The notes under the pieces: generated by a model
Seen by the model: only the letters and a program-made list of their open reading frames with translations
The model's database searches: none
What the model was told of the DNA's origin: nothing
Made by a program: the position numbers and the translations under genes
In this document: positions 59,522-64,000 of the stretch, piece by piece
Layout of the letters: the number at the start of each line of letters is the position of its first letter
Position numbering within the stretch: the stretch's first letter is position 1
Source: Clostridiales bacterium UBA1758
Lineage (GTDB): Bacteria; Bacillota; Clostridia; Oscillospirales; UBA1758
DNA: 64,000 nt
Assembly: GCA_002315595.1 (NCBI GenBank)
Contig: DCHG01000067.1
Span: forward strand, 5,844 to 69,843
Direction of reading: 5' to 3'

Positions 59522-60424
59522 TCACCTGTTTTCCATAGCCTCGGCAATCGCCGTGGCATTGATTCTCATAATTTCGTGATAAGCGTCTTTATCGGTGGTT
59601 TCGGTGTCGACGACCGTCGACAGGCGAATGACGGGAAGCCCCGTTTGATCGGCGAGCAAATCCACCACGGCGTCGGAAAGAGTGCCGTCGACAAAGACGG
59701 CGTCGGCTTCGCCTGATTTGGCGATATCAGTCAGTTTCGCAATATTAGCCGCGGAAAGTTCGCCGTCCTCGGAATGCGGCATTTCCCCCGCAATCTCGAT
59801 ACCGAACTCTTTGAACAGACAATCGAAAACGCCTGCGGTTGCGATGACGGATCGACCGTTGCAATCGGCAAGGATCTCGGCGAGCTCGTCACCGAGGTCG
59901 GCGAGTTTTTCGTCGTAGTTTGCGGCATTTTGGGCAATGCGTTCCGCTTCGTCGGGAAACAGTGCTTCAAGCGTGCCCGCAAGATAGGAAACGGAATTGC
60001 GGAATTCACTGACGGACATCCAAAAATGAACGCCCTCGGAATGATCATGACCATCGTGGTCGTGTTCTTCGGCGTCAATGTTCGCACCGTCGGAAAGTAC
60101 GATCGTTGTCAGTTTTGGCATGGAGTCGCCGAGTTTATCGGCAAAACCTTCAAAACCCGCGCCATTCATGATCAGCGCATCGGATTTTGCCAGACATTTC
60201 ATATCATCGGTGGTCAGGGTACGGTCGTGCATACAACCCGTGCCGTAACTCGAAAGAGAACCGAAGATGATATCGGTTCCTTCGACCAGATTTGAGAGGA
60301 CGACACAACCGACCGTGGATGTAGATGTGAGAAATCCGCTTTCAGTGGTGTCGACATCCTGCTTGCAGGACACCAGACTGAGCAGTAAAATTGCGGAAAG
60401 AACGAAAAGGATAATGCGTTTCAT
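59522..60424 (-). CDS. Zinc-binding lipoprotein (ZnuA-like)
   Basis: A 300-residue cluster A-I metal-binding protein. The signal peptide ends in the lipobox LVSC (Cys20). Between the lobes there is a His/Asp-rich loop (EEHDHDGHDHSEGVH, about residues 119-133) typical of zinc- rather than manganese-specific members, followed by HFWMS. MNGAGFEGFADKL and ATAGVFDCLFKEFG are characteristic, but the usual His in 'SHxAF' reads VFDCLF, so one metal ligand may differ. Its ATG overlaps the Ig-like gene. Confidence 0.9.
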   Translation of the reverse strand: MKRIILFVLSAILLLSLVSCKQDVDTTESGFLTSTSTVGCVVLSNLVEGTDIIFGSLSSYGTGCMHDRTLTTDDMKCLAKSDALIMNGAGFEGFADKLGDSMPKLTTIVLSDGANIDAEEHDHDGHDHSEGVHFWMSVSEFRNSVSYLAGTLEALFPDEAERIAQNAANYDEKLADLGDELAEILADCNGRSVIATAGVFDCLFKEFGIEIAGEMPHSEDGELSAANIAKLTDIAKSGEADAVFVDGTLSDAVVDLLADQTGLPVIRLSTVVDTETTDKDAYHEIMRINATAIAEAMENR

Positions 60425-61245
60425 GGAAGTCTCCTGGTTTTGTGTTTTTTTCGGTGGTTTTTCACGGAATATCCCGTCCAAGATAGGGCGAGCAACCCGA
60501 CACCGGTATTTTTCATTGTTGTCGGAAGGGAATTGAGAATTCCGTCGCTTTTTGTCGGAGCATCACCGACGAGGATCGAGACTTCGACTTCGGCGTGCAT
60601 ACCGCAGGCATCTGCGCAAATTCGGGCTTTCCCGGAAGAAACGGCGGTCAACAACGCACCGTTGTCCTGCGCCCTGAGATTTATTTTTTCGGTGCCGTGG
60701 GCGATGCTCCATACGATCTCGCCGGGATCGGCGTCGTCGGGCGTGCATCGGAGTGCAAGCGAAAGGCTTTCGCCGACGGAGATCGTATTCGACGGCATGG
60801 AGATGAAAATCTCATCGGGTGTGCATTTGTCGACGATAATGACGGCTTCGGCGAATAAACCGCCGCTTTCGACATGAACGGTCGCGGAACCCTCGGACAA
60901 GGCGCGCACACTGCCGTGACGACCGGTGCCGACGAGGTCGATATGCTCACCGCCTTCAAGGACATTCCATTCAAGCATCGAAAGATCGGCGTCAAACGGC
61001 GCCGAAGTGACATGGAGCGAAAGATCTTCACCGACACGGATGTGATACTGTACTTTCGAAAAGGAAATCGAGGTGACGACCGACTGTTCGGAAAAGACGG
61101 TCATATCGTCATAAAAACGATGTTCCCCGCCAAGACCGCGTACATACGGTGAGACATCGGGAAATGAATAGGATTCGGGAATATCCTCATATGCTCCCGC
61201 GGAGCCGACGAGGAAAATTGCCAAAATTGCCGTGATAATTTTCAA
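60421..61245 (-). CDS. Exported protein with bacterial Ig-like (Big_2) domains
   Basis: A 274-residue protein with an N-terminal signal sequence (MKIITAILAIFLVGSAGA) and a TTG start after GAGGA. Two Ig-like repeats follow: VQYHIRVGEDLSLHVTSAP at about 68-140 with GSATVHVESGG, and SNTISVGESLSLALRCTPDD at about 150-225 with GKARICADACG. A final hydrophobic segment (NTGVGLLALSWTGYSV) and basic tail anchor it to the membrane. It is coupled to znuA by a 4-base overlap, which suggests a role in presenting or guarding the metal transporter, though this is inference only. Confidence 0.78.
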   Translation of the reverse strand: MKIITAILAIFLVGSAGAYEDIPESYSFPDVSPYVRGLGGEHRFYDDMTVFSEQSVVTSISFSKVQYHIRVGEDLSLHVTSAPFDADLSMLEWNVLEGGEHIDLVGTGRHGSVRALSEGSATVHVESGGLFAEAVIIVDKCTPDEIFISMPSNTISVGESLSLALRCTPDDADPGEIVWSIAHGTEKINLRAQDNGALLTAVSSGKARICADACGMHAEVEVSILVGDAPTKSDGILNSLPTTMKNTGVGLLALSWTGYSVKNHRKKHKTRRLP

Positions 61246-61246
61246 A

Positions 61247-61290
61247 AAGAGTCCTCATTTCATCGTTTTCGAATATTATCGGTGAAATGA
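61247..61290. repeat. Long inverted repeat before the Ig-like gene
   Basis: CTCATTTCATCG and CGGTGAAATGAG pair in 11 of 12 positions around a 14-base AT-rich loop. The minus-strand right arm runs into the ribosome site (GAGGA) of the Ig-like gene. It could be a weak terminator after the upstream gene or a translational control hairpin. Confidence 0.5.
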
Positions 61291-61311
61291 GTGCGGATTA
61301 TTCGGCGATTG

Positions 61312-62400
61312 TTATTTGTAGTCGACGGCTTCAAACGAGCCGGTTTTGATGAAGTTCAGGACTTCGGGAAGCGCGGATGCCGCCGCAGCAGAATCGGGGA
61401 AATACAGTGTCACTGTGCCGGATGCGGTGGAAAGTTTGTTTTTGGCACTGCGCAGGATTTGGTTTGCGGTGCTTCCTCCGATGATGAGATCGGGCAGGAA
61501 GGAAAGAAAGCCTGCGCGGGCAAGATCACCGAAATCCGCGCCGTCGGCATATACCGAACGCGTACGCGTTTTTGCCATAAGTTTCAATGAATCGTTGATC
61601 CGCAGTGCCGTTTCAGGATCTTCCGCAATGATTGCGACGGAATGTCCGCCGCCGATCAAGCGTCGGATCAAGTCACCGTCGGTGTGCCTGACGGCATTTT
61701 CGTCGACCAAAAACATCGCGGAAAGTCCTTTTTTATCGAGCAGATCGAGAATTGTTTGCGTCGAAGCGTCAAGATTTGAGGCAAATGCAAAGTTGATGCG
61801 GACATTCTGCGTCACAACGGGAGAAACGGGATCATCATCGGTGTCCGTTGTCGGATCCGTGGGGGCGACGGAAATTTGCGAACTGCGGTATTTTTTCAAA
61901 ATCGTCGGAATTGAAGCCGTCAGCGTTTGCTTAAAAAGCGAAGAATCGACATCGGCGTCACTGCAAATACGAACGGTTGGGCCGATGGAAAGATAGGTAT
62001 AATTGAGCCCCAAATGATCGCAGACGAATTCGACCGGCACATAGATTGAGCCCCTTGCGGAGATCGCGTGTGCGGCATAGGAGTTGCCGCTTTGATCGGT
62101 ACTGGTATTTTTTGCGAGATCGAAGGTCAGCATATAGTTCCAATTGTAAATGAGGATATTTTTGTTCGTGGCACTGTAAACGCTGACGCACTGCAATTCA
62201 CTGTTGAAATTGTCGTAGGTGACATAGGTCACGCCGTCGCGCACAAGCGGACAGGCGTCGACAAGGGGCAAAAGTCGGTTATTGAGTGCGGTATAGATGA
62301 TTTCCGAATCATCGAGGGCGGGGTGACCTGCGGGTGTCAGCAACGAAAGTGCCAATACCACGACGATCACGATACAGAATTGTTTGTAAAATCGCTTCAT
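61312..62400 (-). CDS. Exported polysaccharide-deacetylase-like protein, catalytically degenerate
   Basis: A 362-residue protein with an N-terminal membrane/signal segment (RFYKQFCIVIVVVLALSLL). Residues 40-170 hold a copper-amine-oxidase-N-like beta domain (TYVTYDNFNSELQ, GSIYVPVEFVCDHLGLNYTY). The C-terminal 170 residues follow a NodB/polysaccharide deacetylase plan: RINFAFASNLDASTQTILDL, LSAMFLVDE and HSVAIIAEDPETA. The metal Asp pair expected after the first strand is replaced (FAFASN), and the HxxxH motif is absent. It is probably a non-catalytic binding protein of the cell envelope. Confidence 0.7.
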   Translation of the reverse strand: MKRFYKQFCIVIVVVLALSLLTPAGHPALDDSEIIYTALNNRLLPLVDACPLVRDGVTYVTYDNFNSELQCVSVYSATNKNILIYNWNYMLTFDLAKNTSTDQSGNSYAAHAISARGSIYVPVEFVCDHLGLNYTYLSIGPTVRICSDADVDSSLFKQTLTASIPTILKKYRSSQISVAPTDPTTDTDDDPVSPVVTQNVRINFAFASNLDASTQTILDLLDKKGLSAMFLVDENAVRHTDGDLIRRLIGGGHSVAIIAEDPETALRINDSLKLMAKTRTRSVYADGADFGDLARAGFLSFLPDLIIGGSTANQILRSAKNKLSTASGTVTLYFPDSAAAASALPEVLNFIKTGSFEAVDYK

Positions 62401-62416
62401 TTTTCCAACCCGGCAA

Positions 62417-62623
62417 TCAGCCTTTTTTCTTTTCAAGCGGATGTTCGGTGCCATCCGGCTCACGAATGACAATGTTTTCAAGTTGCGACACGAGATTTTT
62501 GCGGTAAAGTTCGATGTATTTTTTGCGCAATTCAGTCTGTTCCGCCTTTTCGGTGTCGTTTAGTCCCGCATTGCGGGATTTGCGCGCAAGTTCATTGATG
62601 CGATTTAAGAGTTTGTCATCCAT
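62417..62623 (-). CDS. DUF896 (YnzC-type) protein
   Basis: A 68-residue helical protein. The start is the ATG at 62623 with GGAG seven bases upstream. The family pattern is LLNRINELARKSRNAGLNDTE followed by EQTELRKKYIELYRKNL, a two-helix hairpin. Members are widespread in Firmicutes; the B. subtilis homologue YnzC lies near lexA and its role is unclear. It is the first gene of the unit that continues into the deacetylase-like gene. Confidence 0.92.
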   Translation of the reverse strand: MDDKLLNRINELARKSRNAGLNDTEKAEQTELRKKYIELYRKNLVSQLENIVIREPDGTEHPLEKKKG

Positions 62624-62656
62624 GTTTTTTCTCCGTTGCAGATATTTATTCAATAT

Positions 62657-62685
62657 ATTATACAACTTTTTTTGAAATTTGAAAA
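62657..62685 (-). promoter_or_regulatory. Promoter of the DUF896 unit
   Basis: TTTTCA (62680-62685), a 17-bp spacer and TATAAT (62657-62662) on the minus strand, overlapping the opposite promoter. Confidence 0.6.
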
Positions 62686-62700
62686 GATACATGTTATTAT
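62672..62700 (+). promoter_or_regulatory. Promoter of the AlaX-type gene
   Basis: TTGAAA (62672-62677), a 17-bp spacer and TATTAT (62695-62700). Its -35 box adjoins the -35 of the divergent promoter. Confidence 0.65.
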
Positions 62701-62737
62701 ATTATCGGTATTTTTCAGACGAAGCGAGGTTATTACG

Positions 62738-63898
62738 ATGACGGCTACGACAAAACTGTATTATCAATTCCCAAAGGCGGTGAAATTCCGTTCAACGGTG
62801 CTCGGTTGTGAGCAGACGGAGAAGGGGTATCTTATCACTTTGGCGGAAACCTTGTTTTATCCCGAGGGCGGCGGACAACCCTGCGATCTCGGCACGATTG
62901 GCGGCGTTGAAATCACAGAGGTGCATGAACGCGAAGGTGTGATCTTTCACACCGCGTCGGATTCAATCGAGGTTGGGACATCGGTCGAGGGCGAAATCGA
63001 CGGACACCGACGCAGGGATCTTACACAACAACATTCGGGCGAGCATATTCTATCGGGAATCATCTGCGCCCGACACGGATTGAACAATGTCGGCTTTCAT
63101 ATCGGTGCGGATGCCGTGACGATTGATTTCGACGGTGAACTGACCGAAGAAGAACTTTCGGAGGCGGAAAATATCGCAAACGAAGCGATTTGGCAGGACT
63201 TTGAGCCGGAGATCTTTTTCCCGGATCCGAAGGAACTCGTCCAACTGGAATACCGTTCGAAAAAAGAACTGACGGGTGAAGTTCGCATCGTCCGATTTGG
63301 TGAATACGACACATGCGCCTGTTGTGGCACTCATGTCGAGCATACGGGCGAGATCGGTATGGTCAAGATCCTCGGAGCCGAGCATTACAAAAAAGGTCAG
63401 CGCATCGAACTGGTATGCGGTGAGCGCGCACTGCGTGAATTTGCGAAAAGAAACGCCGAATTGAAGCGTTCTGCGGCAATGCTTTCGGCAAAGCCGTCGG
63501 AATTGACGGCGCGACTGACCACGGCACTTGCCGAACGCGATGAGACCAAACGCCGCCTTTCGTCCGCACTTGACCGCCTTTGGGATGCGAAAGCCGCGGA
63601 AGTCGAATTGGAATCGGATGTGGTTCTGGTCGAGGACGGCTTGACAATGGACGACGCACGAAGACTATCCATGGCGGTTGCCAAGCGAGCACGTGCGGTG
63701 GCGGTTGTTTCCCCGACACAGACGGGAATTCTTTGTACCATCGCAAGCGAAACCGTTGATGTCAGAGCCGTGGGAAAGGCGATCTTCGCCGAATTTAACG
63801 GGCACGGAGGAGGAAATGCGAAACTCGTTTCGGGCAATCTTTCGGGCGATAAACAGGTGGTCAAAGCATTTATTTTAAGCGAATTGCGGAAAATATAA
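62738..63898 (+). CDS. Alanyl-tRNA editing protein (AlaX-type) with DHHA1-like domain
   Basis: A 386-residue cytosolic protein that removes Ser or Gly from mischarged tRNA-Ala. The N-terminal part resembles the AlaRS editing domain: YPEGGGQPCDLGTI, then zinc ligands His99 and His103 (QQHSGEHILSG) and Cys195/His199 (CACCGTHV). A helical linker follows, and the C-terminal 100 residues match a DHHA1 domain ending GHGGGNAKLVSGNL with the GGG motif. The start is the ATG at 62738 after GCGAGG. The size fits long AlaX forms of Firmicutes. Confidence 0.92.
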   Translation: MTATTKLYYQFPKAVKFRSTVLGCEQTEKGYLITLAETLFYPEGGGQPCDLGTIGGVEITEVHEREGVIFHTASDSIEVGTSVEGEIDGHRRRDLTQQHSGEHILSGIICARHGLNNVGFHIGADAVTIDFDGELTEEELSEAENIANEAIWQDFEPEIFFPDPKELVQLEYRSKKELTGEVRIVRFGEYDTCACCGTHVEHTGEIGMVKILGAEHYKKGQRIELVCGERALREFAKRNAELKRSAAMLSAKPSELTARLTTALAERDETKRRLSSALDRLWDAKAAEVELESDVVLVEDGLTMDDARRLSMAVAKRARAVAVVSPTQTGILCTIASETVDVRAVGKAIFAEFNGHGGGNAKLVSGNLSGDKQVVKAFILSELRKI

Positions 63899-63967
63899 AA
63901 AAGAGCAGATTCATGAGATATTGACAAATCAGAATTTGGAGAGGTGATTCCCATTAAAAAATATATA

Positions 63968-64000
63968 ATGAATCCAATATTCATGTTTTTACTCGGGTTA
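63968..64000 (+). CDS. Start of a membrane protein gene, cut by the window end
   Basis: The frame opens after GGAGAGGTGATT (63938-63949) and continues to the window end. The first ATG is at 63968; the same frame is open from a GTG at 63944 and contains ATT at 63953, either of which would fit the ribosome site better. The visible peptide is hydrophobic (MNPIFMFLLGL), like a membrane helix. Nothing more can be said. Confidence 0.4.
   Translation, partial: MNPIFMFLLGL

Noticed and set aside
1..64000. Search for CRISPR arrays, insertion sequences, phage genes, integrases and toxin-antitoxin or other defence modules.
   Set aside because: No direct-repeat array, transposase, recombinase or defence gene was found; the repeats seen are terminators and attenuators.

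Overview
The window looks like chromosomal DNA from an endospore-forming, anaerobic member of the Clostridia, probably an uncultured gut lineage. This rests on gene content: a spore germination protease (gpr) behind a forespore-type promoter, a T-box leader on thrS, a PyrR-type attenuator before a uracil permease, an ECF S component and QueT, a Bce-type resistance module, strong Shine-Dalgarno sites, and many glycoside hydrolases without secretion signals. No phage, insertion sequence, CRISPR array or plasmid gene was seen. Genes are dense on both strands and separated by strong intrinsic terminators.

Layout. 1-3.3 kb: end of an unknown gene, tRNA-Ser(CGA), and an operon of a double-GNAT protein, a NagB-like protein and an SGNH hydrolase. 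3.3-6.1 kb: gpr with two downstream genes (minus strand), divergent rpsT with a TTG start. 6.3-10.2 kb: polar amino-acid ABC transporter plus M20 amidohydrolase, with an ARG-box-like palindrome inside its promoter. 10.4-14.3 kb: a uridine-kinase-like fusion protein, an ECF S component behind a transcription attenuator, an unanchored DUF11-repeat protein, tadA and a CYTH protein. 14.4-18.9 kb: BceB/BceA transporter and BceS/BceR-like two-component system. 19.0-22.4 kb: a mini ferredoxin-thioredoxin-reductase-like protein, then a Crp/Fnr regulator followed by a NitT/TauT-type ABC operon that it probably activates. 22.5-27.1 kb: cation/proton antiporter, phosphodiesterase, acyl-CoA synthetase, YbaK-type deacylase.

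27.1-40.0 kb is an accessory carbohydrate region: a seven-gene minus-strand operon (Gfo/Idh/MocA dehydrogenase, PfkB kinase, small membrane protein, two tandem GNAT_C-type acyltransferases, a large putative glycosidase, a GH127 arabinofuranosidase), a peptide-binding lipoprotein, queT, and a beta-propeller glycosidase with an (alpha/alpha)6 glycosidase. 40.1-43.8 kb: rpsF-ssb-rpsR, a short-chain dehydrogenase and the uracil permease. 43.8-50.3 kb: aldo/keto reductase, AAC(3)-fold acetyltransferase and a 54-residue Cys-rich protein on the minus strand, then a GH42-like enzyme, an EamA transporter and a sugar isomerase on the plus strand. 50.3-54.2 kb: a heterodimeric ABC exporter preceded by a 23-codon leader peptide and an attenuator, an arrangement like Bacillus bmrB-bmrCD. 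54.3-63.9 kb: thrS, a GH39-type glycosidase, a zinc/manganese ABC transporter with an Ig-like exported protein, a degenerate polysaccharide-deacetylase-like protein, a DUF896 protein and an AlaX-type editing protein.

The strongest hypotheses are regulatory: the leader-peptide attenuator before the ABC exporter, a class II Crp/Fnr site adjacent to its regulator gene, an unidentified attenuator before the ECF S component, and a hairpin that seems to bridge an over-long Shine-Dalgarno spacer. The seven-gene glycan operon with duplicated acyltransferases is the best candidate for an undescribed pathway. All assignments come from reading the sequence; no database search was run.
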